The notes under the pieces: model-generated
Database searches by the model: none
What the model was told of the DNA's origin: nothing
Seen by the model: the letters and a program-made list of their open reading frames with translations, nothing else
Shown: positions 18,810 through 27,234 of the stretch, piece by piece
How positions within the stretch are numbered: the first letter of the stretch is position 1
How the letters are laid out: each line of letters starts with the position of its first letter
Position numbers and translations under genes: made by a program
Assembly (NCBI GenBank): GCA_965229615.1
Contig: OZ245890.1
Location: 496,001-560,000 of the forward strand
From: G965229615 sp965229615
Lineage (GTDB): Bacteria > Pseudomonadota > Alphaproteobacteria > Rickettsiales > Midichloriaceae
Direction of reading: 5' to 3'
Length of the DNA: 64,000 nucleotides

Positions 18810-18926
18810 GTGGTATGATATACACATAAAATAAAACTATTGCTGATATATTGATCATATATATCTTTCCATTTGTAGTGTCATGCTGTAGATGGTTGTG
18901 TTATGGAATCAACATGATACACACAT

Positions 18927-20384
18927 ATGCCAATGCATAAAATATATCCTCAACGCTTTTTAGGAAAATATAGAACAATAAAAGACTTATGGGGAGTGTT
19001 CTTACTACTCATTTATATGTGTGGTGCCTGGGTACCATATCATAGAGGATATGATATGCCTAATCAAGCTATGCTTATAGATTTACCAGCAAGAAAGGCC
19101 TATCTATTTGGCATTATTATATGGCCAGACGAGTTATATTACTTAACTTTTACATTAATTCTATCTGCAATGGGATTATTTATAGTAACGTCTCTTTTTG
19201 GAAGAATATGGTGTGGTTATACTTGTCCTCATACTGTTATGACAGACTTATTTATGATGGTTGAAACACTATTACAGGGTGATAGGAATGCTAGGATGAA
19301 ACTTGATGCAATGACAATGTCAGCAGATAAGTTCATAAGAAAGACTCTTACTCATTTAGTGTGGTTACTTTTCAGCTTTTTGTTTGCATTTGGCTGGGTT
19401 GGATATTTTTATGATGTAAAAAACTTACTATCTGATTTACTGCATGGATGTGTTAGTACGAATGGTGCACTATGGTTAGTAGTGCTAACCAGTACAACAT
19501 ATATGTTTGCTGGATTTTTACGTCAAAGAGTGTGCGTATATATGTGTCCCTATGGAAGATTCCAATCAGCAATGGTCGATAACGATACATTATTAGTAAC
19601 ATATAATGCATGGAGAGGAGAGCCACGTGGTCAAAACCATCATGATGATAATGTAAATTATGGTGATTGCATAGACTGTGAAAGGTGTGTAATTGCATGT
19701 CCAATGGGTATAGATATTAGAAATGGTTTGCAAATGCCATGCATTGGATGTGGATTGTGCATTGATGCTTGCGATTCTGTCATGGAAAAACTCAATAGAC
19801 CCAAAGGACTAATTGAGTATATCAGTATGAATTCAGCAAAATATCTTGAAAAAAGATGGCATTCGACACAGTATAAAACAATACTATATCATCAGTTACC
19901 CCATACAATTCGAAAAATATTCTCTAGACCAAAAGTGTTAATGTATTGTTGTGTTTTTGCTATAGCAAGCTCCGTTTTTCTATATGCACTCATCAATAAG
20001 AGCTCTATAATTTTACAAGTTGATAAAATGCATTCTCCACTTTTTACACTTACTCCTGATAGAAGCATAAGAAACACTTACAGTATTAATATACTTAATA
20101 AGAGACCAATACCGCAAGACAATATGTGTTTAAGTGTTGATGGGCTTGAAGGTGCATTAATTGATATACAAGGTGTTAGTCAAGACTATGCACGGAAATC
20201 TTGTTTCAAACTACAACCTGGGCAAACGCTAGAAGCACAGATGATTGTTTTGTTACCATATAAAACTCTTAGAACACTAAAAACGAATGGTATAGCTGTA
20301 TACCGTAAAATAGACTTCATACTGCAATCTGATGAAGGTAAAATCCTCGGTACAACAGAAGGAAGATTTTACATTAAGAATTGA
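18927..20384 (+). CDS. ccoG: Cytochrome c oxidase accessory protein CcoG (FixG/RdxA family)
   Basis: A membrane-anchored Fe-S protein needed to assemble cbb3-type cytochrome c oxidase, probably in copper reduction. The 485-residue protein has four to five membrane segments in the first 200 residues, with RIWCGYTCPHTV and the second conserved cysteine pair in VCVYMCPYGR. Then comes a bacterial ferredoxin domain with CIDCERCVIACP (about 248) and CIGCGLCIDACD (about 272), one more membrane helix, and an Ig-like periplasmic C-terminal domain. Full length. ATG codons at 18927 and 18933 could both be the start. Confidence 0.95.
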   Translation: MPMHKIYPQRFLGKYRTIKDLWGVFLLLIYMCGAWVPYHRGYDMPNQAMLIDLPARKAYLFGIIIWPDELYYLTFTLILSAMGLFIVTSLFGRIWCGYTCPHTVMTDLFMMVETLLQGDRNARMKLDAMTMSADKFIRKTLTHLVWLLFSFLFAFGWVGYFYDVKNLLSDLLHGCVSTNGALWLVVLTSTTYMFAGFLRQRVCVYMCPYGRFQSAMVDNDTLLVTYNAWRGEPRGQNHHDDNVNYGDCIDCERCVIACPMGIDIRNGLQMPCIGCGLCIDACDSVMEKLNRPKGLIEYISMNSAKYLEKRWHSTQYKTILYHQLPHTIRKIFSRPKVLMYCCVFAIASSVFLYALINKSSIILQVDKMHSPLFTLTPDRSIRNTYSINILNKRPIPQDNMCLSVDGLEGALIDIQGVSQDYARKSCFKLQPGQTLEAQMIVLLPYKTLRTLKTNGIAVYRKIDFILQSDEGKILGTTEGRFYIKN

Positions 20385-20908
20385 TCCTTATGTTTCTTCT
20401 TACTCTACCCAACCTCATGTTGGTTAGATGTTGGGATGCTGTGCCATATATTTACTTGTAGTTGCAATATATGGTTCGTAACACGTGATTAAATGCTATT
20501 CCCTCATTGTTCTACCAGCTCAGCCTCTTCTTCTTGCCATGGTATATCCTTGCATTGCCTTATCATATCCTGCCATGATATTGCCTGTATAGTTCAGACA
20601 TCATATGTTGATGCTTCTCTTCATTAATGATTGCACATGTATTTCTTTGTTGCTGTTTTCGAATCCCTTTTGATATAGGCATCAGACGCTGTGCATTTAT
20701 CTTATCTTTATTTTTTTGATTACACTTGTGTAGTTCATCTTCACGTTTCTGATAATTTGATGATAAACTCCCCTTGAGATTTTCTTGTTTGATTTGCATT
20801 TGCAATCACATTGTTAATGTTTACTATGGCATCATGGCATCAGGAATGCCAATGATATTCCGTGTATCATACTTGACTATTAATAGCAACTAATACCTAC
20901 TTACATCA
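20385..20908. other. Intergenic region between ccoG and tatD
   Basis: The region holds a weak hairpin just past ccoG (CCAAC-CTCAT-GTTGG, 20409-20423), without a T-run, and a questionable minus-strand frame at 20563-20805. No RNA gene is recognised. Confidence 0.35.
20563..20805 (-). CDS. Hypothetical small charged protein, possibly a frameshifted remnant
   Basis: Not recognised. The 80-residue frame is polar and rich in Lys, Gln and Glu (KREDELHKCNQKNKDK), which is unlike random AT-rich translation. No clear Shine-Dalgarno precedes it. After the stop, another frame continues for about 26 codons with similar composition (SWQDMIRQCKDIPWQEEE), so the original gene may have been longer and then frameshifted. 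Treat as uncertain. Confidence 0.3.
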   Translation of the reverse strand: MQMQIKQENLKGSLSSNYQKREDELHKCNQKNKDKINAQRLMPISKGIRKQQQRNTCAIINEEKHQHMMSELYRQYHGRI

Positions 20909-21715
20909 ATGACCTATAATATTTATTTAGTTGATAGCCATTGTCACTTGAATTATGATAGACTCTCTGAAAGAATAGATGATATCGTATCAAGAGCTAC
21001 AGATGCTGGTGTTGGTATCATGCAAACAATATGCACTAGGATGAATGAAGTGTCACAGATACGTGATATTGCATACAAATACGAGAACGTTTTCTACTCT
21101 GTTGGCATTCATCCGCTTAATGTTCACGGAGCTCCTATTGTAGATGCACAGCAATTAATATCAATGGCGGATAACGATCCTAAAGTTACAGGATTTGGAG
21201 AAACTGGACTGGATTATTATAGAACAAATGATTCAGAGATAATATCAATGCAGCAAAAGAGCTTTGAACAACATATCATTGCATCACAACAGACTGCTAT
21301 ACCAGTTATAATCCATACTAGAGAAGCAGAAGATGATACATTAAGTATTATCAATAAACAAATGAAAGTAAGACAATTCGCAGGAGTATTACACTGTTTT
21401 ACTGGTAGTTATGAATTTGCTGCCAAATGTGTAGATATGGGTTTGTTCGTATCAGCATCTGGTATCATAACATTTAAAAACGCTGAAGCAGTTCGTGATG
21501 TTTTCATAAAACTACCATTAGAATCAATACTAATAGAAACAGATGCTCCATTCCTTGCTCCAGTACCATATCGTAGCAAAACCAATGAGCCATCTTATAT
21601 TGTTGAAGTTGTAAAAACCATTGCTAGTATAAGAAAAATCTCATATGAGGCCGTTGCAACTGCAACGACAGAAAATTTTTTACGACTTTTTAAAAGAGTA
21701 AAGTTAATTTCCTAA
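20909..21715 (+). CDS. tatD: TatD-family metal-dependent deoxyribonuclease
   Basis: A TIM-barrel metallohydrolase of the TatD/YcfH family with 3'-5' exonuclease activity in characterised members. The protein has 268 residues with all metal-binding motifs: DSHCHL (residues 9-14), GFGETGLDYY with the bridging glutamate, VIIHTREA, LHCFTGS and ETDAPFLAP. The family is small and uniform, so the call is secure; assignment to a particular paralogue is not. It converges with the gene at 21712, overlapping by four bases. Confidence 0.92.
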   Translation: MTYNIYLVDSHCHLNYDRLSERIDDIVSRATDAGVGIMQTICTRMNEVSQIRDIAYKYENVFYSVGIHPLNVHGAPIVDAQQLISMADNDPKVTGFGETGLDYYRTNDSEIISMQQKSFEQHIIASQQTAIPVIIHTREAEDDTLSIINKQMKVRQFAGVLHCFTGSYEFAAKCVDMGLFVSASGIITFKNAEAVRDVFIKLPLESILIETDAPFLAPVPYRSKTNEPSYIVEVVKTIASIRKISYEAVATATTENFLRLFKRVKLIS

Positions 21716-22401
21716 GATATTATCAATCCATCCACAGTATATATGTTAGTGATGAGCATATTATCGTACTCGATATTATCTTCAAATTTCATGTCCATAT
21801 CATCAAATTGCAATACTGATATTGGTTGGATACTTAGAAGATCACTAGCAAATTGTATTGCGATATTCAATGTAAGAGCAAAAACCGTACCAGGCATTAT
21901 ACTGTTCTGTATTTGTTTGTGTGTTATGCAATATGCAATTGGCAGTGCACATTGCACTAATTTGCATAGCACATCTGTGCCATCAAATAACTTGATTGTT
22001 CCATTATACTCAACGAGAACACTGTTTTGTGACACATCATTATCTTCATCATCGAGCACTTTTGTGAATGTGCACTTAACTTCTTTTTTCGATGTATACC
22101 CATTGTAAAAATCAGTTCCTAATGAGATACAATTTGCTATTGTTATCCCCCAAAATCCAGCAAGAAAATTATTTTCACATACCAATTGTTTTGCTATAGC
22201 ATACTGTCCATCAATTGTATGTTGGTATCTTATATCTTCACCATGGAATCGTTCATTGGCTTGTGTATGATCCATACTGTATAATGTGGCAAGACAATAT
22301 CCACTTGCAAGCCCCAGTACTGTGCTACTAAACCATCGCATCTGATAGCCAAATATTTTTTTGTTTTGTTGATAAACACTACCATTGATAGTAGTAAACA
22401 A
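21712..22401 (-). CDS. Hypothetical membrane protein
   Basis: Not recognised. The 229-residue protein has hydrophobic segments near residues 22-42 (WFSSTVLGLASGYCLATLY), 78-95 (FLAGFWGITIANCISLG) and in the second half (LCKLVQCALPIAYCI, FALTLNIAIQF), with polar acidic linkers and an acidic C-terminus. Probably an inner-membrane protein. It does not resemble the other hypothetical membrane protein at 17720-18490. It is divergent from fabI across about 250 bases. Confidence 0.6.
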   Translation of the reverse strand: MFTTINGSVYQQNKKIFGYQMRWFSSTVLGLASGYCLATLYSMDHTQANERFHGEDIRYQHTIDGQYAIAKQLVCENNFLAGFWGITIANCISLGTDFYNGYTSKKEVKCTFTKVLDDEDNDVSQNSVLVEYNGTIKLFDGTDVLCKLVQCALPIAYCITHKQIQNSIMPGTVFALTLNIAIQFASDLLSIQPISVLQFDDMDMKFEDNIEYDNMLITNIYTVDGLIIS

Positions 22402-22527
22402 TATATTAAAATTTAATTAAGAAATCTAACATACTATTGATCAATTAATGCACACATTTTAGCTAATTAAAAACAAATATAGATTTGCTATTAGTTGTAG
22501 CAATGCACTATATTGTCACTCAAAAAC

Positions 22528-22556
22528 TTGATCAATAGAAATCAAACTAATATAAT
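22528..22556 (+). promoter_or_regulatory. Sigma-70-type promoter, probably for fabI
   Basis: TTGATC (22528-22533) and a perfect TATAAT (22551-22556) are separated by exactly 17 bases. They lie about 100 bases upstream of the fabI start. This is the clearest promoter I see in the window. Confidence 0.6.
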
Positions 22557-22653
22557 AATACCATTAGTCTAAATATTGGTATTGTGCTAAAAATAAACAT
22601 ACAGTAAAAATAACTGATTGAATCAAAGTAAAATAAATCACAAGATCAAAACA

Positions 22654-23451
22654 ATGCTAAACGGAAAAAAAGGATTGATCATGGGTATTGCAAATGAGAT
22701 GTCCATAGCTTGGTATATTGCAAATGCGTGTAGTGTAAATGGCGCAGAATTATATTTATCATACCCTAATGATATGATAAAGCAGAGAGTTATACAACTA
22801 GGACAAAAAATCAATTGCAATAATTTTGTTGAGTGTGACGTTAGCAACACTACTTCAATCAAGAGAATGGCTGATATGATTGCAACAAAGTGGCATAGTC
22901 TGGACTTCATTGTACATGCTGTAGCTTTCTCAGATAAAAATGAATTGCGTGGCAGATATGTTGACACATCTTTAGATAACTTTCTCAATACAATGAACGT
23001 CTCATGCTATTCTCTAACAGCAGTCGCACAATATTTATCTCCATTGATGAGGAAACAAACAACTAATACTAGATCTAGTAGTAGTATGATAACACTCAGT
23101 TACTATGGAGCTGAAAAGGCAATACCAAATTACAACGTAATGGGTGTAGCAAAGGCAGCATTGGAAACAAGTGTGAAGTATTTAGCACTTGATTTGGGAT
23201 GTGATGGCATAAGAGTGAATACAATATCAGCTGGTCCCATAAAAACCCTTGCAGCTTCTGGTATTGCTGACTTTAGAAAGATGCTCAATTGGTATGAGAA
23301 AAACACCCCACTATATCGCAATGTTACAGGAGAAGAGATTGCTAATACTGCAGTATTCCTACTGAGTGATATGAGCACTGGTATCACTGGTGAAACAATC
23401 CATGTTGATAGTGGATACCATGCTGTTGGTATGAAGCTAACTGATGAGTAA
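22654..23451 (+). CDS. fabI: Enoyl-[acyl-carrier-protein] reductase (NADH)
   Basis: Catalyses the last step of each fatty acid elongation cycle. The short-chain dehydrogenase fold shows the FabI-specific nucleotide site GLIMGIANEMSIAW at the N-terminus. The catalytic Tyr-x6-Lys is in YNVMGVAKAALE, and NTISAGPIKTLAASGI follows. I place the start at ATG 22654 (MLNGKKGLIMG), giving 265 residues as in relatives, rather than at an upstream in-frame TTG at 22618. A 35-base piece of this gene (23269-23303) recurs at 25553-25588. Confidence 0.94.
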   Translation: MLNGKKGLIMGIANEMSIAWYIANACSVNGAELYLSYPNDMIKQRVIQLGQKINCNNFVECDVSNTTSIKRMADMIATKWHSLDFIVHAVAFSDKNELRGRYVDTSLDNFLNTMNVSCYSLTAVAQYLSPLMRKQTTNTRSSSSMITLSYYGAEKAIPNYNVMGVAKAALETSVKYLALDLGCDGIRVNTISAGPIKTLAASGIADFRKMLNWYEKNTPLYRNVTGEEIANTAVFLLSDMSTGITGETIHVDSGYHAVGMKLTDE

Positions 23452-23489
23452 CAACATTAATATCAACAGCAGTTATTGAACACTTATTT

Positions 23490-25523
23490 TTACATTCCTA
23501 TCCCTTGGTTTGCATTGTTGTTAGGCTGATTATGATTTATCGATTGACCAGCTAGTATGTTATTTATACTGTCTGGCAATCTATCCTGTAGTACTTCTCG
23601 TTGCTGTATCATTGCAGCAAATAAATCATGCCTTATGTATTGAGGTATGCTTGCATCATTCATAAGCGCTATATATCGTTGTAACTGTTCTGATGTTGCG
23701 CTTACAAATATCTTTTTTGCTATTTTCCTCACAGAGAACTTTGGTGGTCGTTTTGTATCACTCAAAATTGCTAGAAGACATTTTTCTGAAAGTCGTACTA
23801 TTGCATCTTGTGACAATTTATCTATTGTCGCATATTTGAATGATGTTGCTATGGTGTTGTTTGCGTTATCAAAATGTAAAAGGCGCATAATGCGATATTC
23901 CATCGCTAGTTTGGAAAATATAGGCGGCTGATTGAACAGCAGATCTATGACTCTGTTAATTGCCGGTTCTTGTATTGTTGTGATGCTCACGTCAACGATG
24001 TGTGGTTCTGCAAGCAAGGCAATACACTGCAACTTACGATTCTCTGATTCCTTGATAAAATAACGACAGTACGCTTTTTGTTCCTCTGTGCCATATGATA
24101 ACAGTGCGGAAATGCATGGATAGCATGCGGATGCTGAAGCAAGAGAGCTCTTCGGCAATATATCATGTATATGTTTACATGAAATATATTGGATTTGTTC
24201 AGGTGTGCCTTTGTAAAATATAAGTTCCATTAGCAAAGCTCGTGTCTCCCATGTGTTATCATCTAACATTGTTTCAAGACGCGCTTGTGTTATAAGATGA
24301 CAGTGTACACCATATATCAACATGCCTATCATATTTATTATTTTAAGGCCGTTAACTGGCACATTAGCAGTTGGTACTATAGTATTACTATCAAGGTCTC
24401 TTATGATATGCTCTTCCGTTATTAAATTGGCGTGACCATATAACATCATAGCGTGTATAGCACTGTTAAGCTGATTGCCATCAGTAAGTATTTTAGACCA
24501 AACGTTTTGTTGTATCGATCTTATAGTCTGTCCGTATATGGCAATGTTATGACGTCGTTCTAGCAGGACTATACGAGCGATTATGTTATGTGTGCTTATT
24601 GGAGATGCAGCATCGAGTGCATCCAAAATCTGCTCTTGTGTGAACATAAAACGTTGTGCGAATGGATCTTTCTGTTGTCCCACTAATCTCATCAATGGAT
24701 CCTTACATTGTGCTGCTAAAATTGCAGACATTACAGCACTTCTACTAATTTTCAAATTATTACCCATCTCATTTCTCTCATCTATTTTAGTAAATATACC
24801 TCGAATATGGTGTGGCTGAACTAATGAAGCATAATCTGTGCTTCTAAGTAGTCTAAGAATAAATGTACAAAAAGCTTCTTGGCTACTGACAATATCATAA
24901 CCTTCTTCAGCAAATGTCATTCCAACTTCAGAGATTTGTTTCTGCATGGCACTCTGAATACGATTCCTTGTAACAATCGCTTTCTGATCCTGCGTTCCGC
25001 TATACAAGATATATGTTAGTAGGATTTGTCTCTGGCTACATCTAATATTTTCATTATCTAATAATGTTGCAAGGATTGTTGCTGGTATAGCTTTTGCTAT
25101 TTCGTATGATTTTAAGCCAAAACTGCAAAGGCTATCCACTAATAATTGGAGACGATGTTCTTTAAGATAATCCAAAAGTGTTTTGCTGATGGGTGAGTGA
25201 AGTAAAATTGGCGTTATATCATTCACATTAAGTTTTCGTATGATAGACGGATGGTGTTCTATAATATACTTGCAAAGTTCTTCCGCATAATTGGTTCTAC
25301 ACATTAGTTTACTAAAATCATTTGCAGACAAGTCTCGAATGTCGGTATCATAGCTCTCGATGTCAAGATTGCCGTTTTCTATATTACTTAATATTGTTAC
25401 ATATTTTGGTTGCATAACTGGTTTCATTATATTATTGCTATTGGATAGGACGATCAATCTTATATCATGACACACTATGTTTGTCAATATTGATGAATAA
25501 TAAATAAATAAGTTAATTTTCAA
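23490..25523 (-). CDS. Large helical protein with degenerate family B-like repeats
   Basis: Function unknown. The 677-residue protein appears all-helical. Imperfect repeats are visible: YSGTQDQKAIVTRNRIQSAM, YKGTPEQIQYISCKHIHDIL and YGTEEQKAYCRYF match the G-x-x-EQ-K-A-[IV] register of the repeats at 27235-29595 and 9982-11667. The N-terminal region (LSANDFSKLMC, IIRKLNVNDITPILL) recalls the repeats of the protein at 33149-34084. Residues 1-32 are hydrophobic; a second start at Met33 (25427) is equally plausible. The Asn/Gln-rich end is NHNQPNNNANQGIGM. Converges with fabI. Confidence 0.7.
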   Translation of the reverse strand: MKINLFIYYSSILTNIVCHDIRLIVLSNSNNIMKPVMQPKYVTILSNIENGNLDIESYDTDIRDLSANDFSKLMCRTNYAEELCKYIIEHHPSIIRKLNVNDITPILLHSPISKTLLDYLKEHRLQLLVDSLCSFGLKSYEIAKAIPATILATLLDNENIRCSQRQILLTYILYSGTQDQKAIVTRNRIQSAMQKQISEVGMTFAEEGYDIVSSQEAFCTFILRLLRSTDYASLVQPHHIRGIFTKIDERNEMGNNLKISRSAVMSAILAAQCKDPLMRLVGQQKDPFAQRFMFTQEQILDALDAASPISTHNIIARIVLLERRHNIAIYGQTIRSIQQNVWSKILTDGNQLNSAIHAMMLYGHANLITEEHIIRDLDSNTIVPTANVPVNGLKIINMIGMLIYGVHCHLITQARLETMLDDNTWETRALLMELIFYKGTPEQIQYISCKHIHDILPKSSLASASACYPCISALLSYGTEEQKAYCRYFIKESENRKLQCIALLAEPHIVDVSITTIQEPAINRVIDLLFNQPPIFSKLAMEYRIMRLLHFDNANNTIATSFKYATIDKLSQDAIVRLSEKCLLAILSDTKRPPKFSVRKIAKKIFVSATSEQLQRYIALMNDASIPQYIRHDLFAAMIQQREVLQDRLPDSINNILAGQSINHNQPNNNANQGIGM

Positions 25524-25552
25524 GCATTAATATGGCAACCTATATGGTATAA

Positions 25553-25588
25553 GATTTTAGGAAAGATACTCAATTGGTATGAGAAAAA
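25553..25588 (+). repeat. Duplicated fragment of fabI
   Basis: Thirty-three of 36 bases match fabI 23269-23303, with one inserted base that breaks the frame. The core GCTCAATTGGTATGAGAAAA (ACTCAATTGG here) is shared. It lies between the 23490-25523 gene and mnmE, on the opposite side of that gene from fabI. It is a relic of a rearrangement or a short copy-paste event. Confidence 0.6.
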
Positions 25589-25716
25589 ATCTTTTCACAA
25601 AAAATTCAATCAAATCAGTGATAGTAACATGTTGATGTATGTGAATAAGTGTATATTACGGTACAGACAGAAAGCTATATTCTGTCTTACAGAACAAATA
25701 TCAGTATGCAGGACAA

Positions 25717-27123
25717 ATGAATAATGAGACGATATATGCTCTTTCAACTATAAGAGGAAAATCTGGAATTGCGGTAATAAGAATCAGTGGCACAAAATCA
25801 TATGCTGTATTGACAGCATTGACAAATAAAGAACACATTAAACCGAGGAAGGCAACGTGCTGTATCATAAAATCTCCCTACACAGGAGAAGTGCTTGATA
25901 AGGCAATGGTGATATTCTTTACATCACCAAATAGTTTTACAGGTGAAGATGTTGTTGAATTCCATTTGCATGGGAGTATTGCAGTAATAAATGACGTAAT
26001 AGATGTATTAGGTAAAATGGATGGCCTGCGCATGGCAGAACCAGGTGAATTCACAAGAATTGCATTTGAAAATGGCAAAATGGATTTGATAGCCGTTGAA
26101 GCATTAGGTGATTTGATACATGCTGAAACCTCAATACAGAGACGTAATGCTATCAATCAGATGTCAGGGCAACTGCAAAACTTATATAATACTTGGAAAG
26201 ATATTATGATTGGTGTGATGGCACAAATTGAGGCGTATATAGATTTTCCAGATGACGACATACCAGATGTAGCATTAGAACAGGCAAAAGCTAGTATCAA
26301 ACAGCTTATATGTGATATGCAGCAGCATCTCATGATTAGCAATAAGGCAACAATCGTATCAAATGGTTTGCATATTGCTATTATTGGTGCTCCAAACGTT
26401 GGTAAATCCACACTGATGAATCTGTTGACACAACAAGAGATAGCAATAGTATCGGATATAGCTGGCACTACGAGGGACATTATACAAGTCAATATGCAAA
26501 TAAACGGCATTGGTGTTACACTCTATGACACTGCTGGCATACGTGATATTACTATGACAGATGATATAATCGAGCAAGAAGGTATTAGACGTGCAAAAAA
26601 TAGGTTGAAGTCTGCCAACATAAGAATCTATGTTGTTGATGTAAATGATATAATGAATAAAATGAGGGGAGAAGATATAGATATGGCAGTATATCATTTT
26701 ACTATGCAGTATCTGATATCTAATGATGTTACGTTGTTGGAGAATTCAGTAGTCTTGCTGAATAAATACGACATCTGTAGTAAGATAATATCTTACGATA
26801 TGATTAGTGGATCATTATCAACCATAGTACCATTCTCAGCGAATACAGGATACAATGTCCAAATCCTGATGCAAAAGTTAGAAGAAATAATAGTTGATAA
26901 ATATAGTATTGCAAATGACATGGTTGTTACAACCCAGCACAGACAAAAGCAAAAACTCTTAGAATGCATATCTCACCTGGAAAACTTTAGCACTGATAAG
27001 CCAATGGAAATCGCAGCACAGGATGTGAGGTTAGCAGCTATAGCAATACAATCAATCACAGGAGAAATAACATTAGATGAGGTGTTGGATAAGATTTTTA
27101 GCACTTTCTGCATTGGGAAATAG
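25717..27123 (+). CDS. mnmE: tRNA modification GTPase MnmE
   Basis: With MnmG it installs the cmnm5 group on U34 of certain tRNAs. The 468-residue protein has an N-terminal formyl-tetrahydrofolate-binding domain (IYALSTIRGKSGIAVIRISG), a helical domain and an inserted G domain. G1 is GAPNVGKST (about 225-233), then the SDIAGTTRD switch, DTAG, and NKYD for base recognition. The invariant C-terminal motif is CIGK. Complete. Confidence 0.95.
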   Translation: MNNETIYALSTIRGKSGIAVIRISGTKSYAVLTALTNKEHIKPRKATCCIIKSPYTGEVLDKAMVIFFTSPNSFTGEDVVEFHLHGSIAVINDVIDVLGKMDGLRMAEPGEFTRIAFENGKMDLIAVEALGDLIHAETSIQRRNAINQMSGQLQNLYNTWKDIMIGVMAQIEAYIDFPDDDIPDVALEQAKASIKQLICDMQQHLMISNKATIVSNGLHIAIIGAPNVGKSTLMNLLTQQEIAIVSDIAGTTRDIIQVNMQINGIGVTLYDTAGIRDITMTDDIIEQEGIRRAKNRLKSANIRIYVVDVNDIMNKMRGEDIDMAVYHFTMQYLISNDVTLLENSVVLLNKYDICSKIISYDMISGSLSTIVPFSANTGYNVQILMQKLEEIIVDKYSIANDMVVTTQHRQKQKLLECISHLENFSTDKPMEIAAQDVRLAAIAIQSITGEITLDEVLDKIFSTFCIGK

Positions 27124-27196
27124 CAATATTGTTTACCTTATATCATTACTACCATATTTACTATATACGGATGTAACGATTGTTTTAAAAGATAAA

Positions 27197-27224
27197 CTGC
27201 ACTGATAGAAAAAATACAGTGCAG
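27197..27224. terminator. Hairpin between convergent mnmE and the repeat-protein gene
   Basis: CTGCACTG and CAGTGCAG form a perfect 8-base stem with a 12-base A-rich loop. It is between the stops of mnmE (27123) and the minus-strand gene ending at 27235, where a bidirectional terminator would be expected. There is no long T-run on either side. Confidence 0.45.
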
Positions 27225-27234
27225 AATTGATGGT

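Noticed and set aside
22618..22653. Upstream TTG start for fabI adding 12 residues
   Set aside because: The family N-terminus (MLxGKKGLIMG) begins at ATG 22654; the upstream residues are Asn/Lys-rich without similarity.
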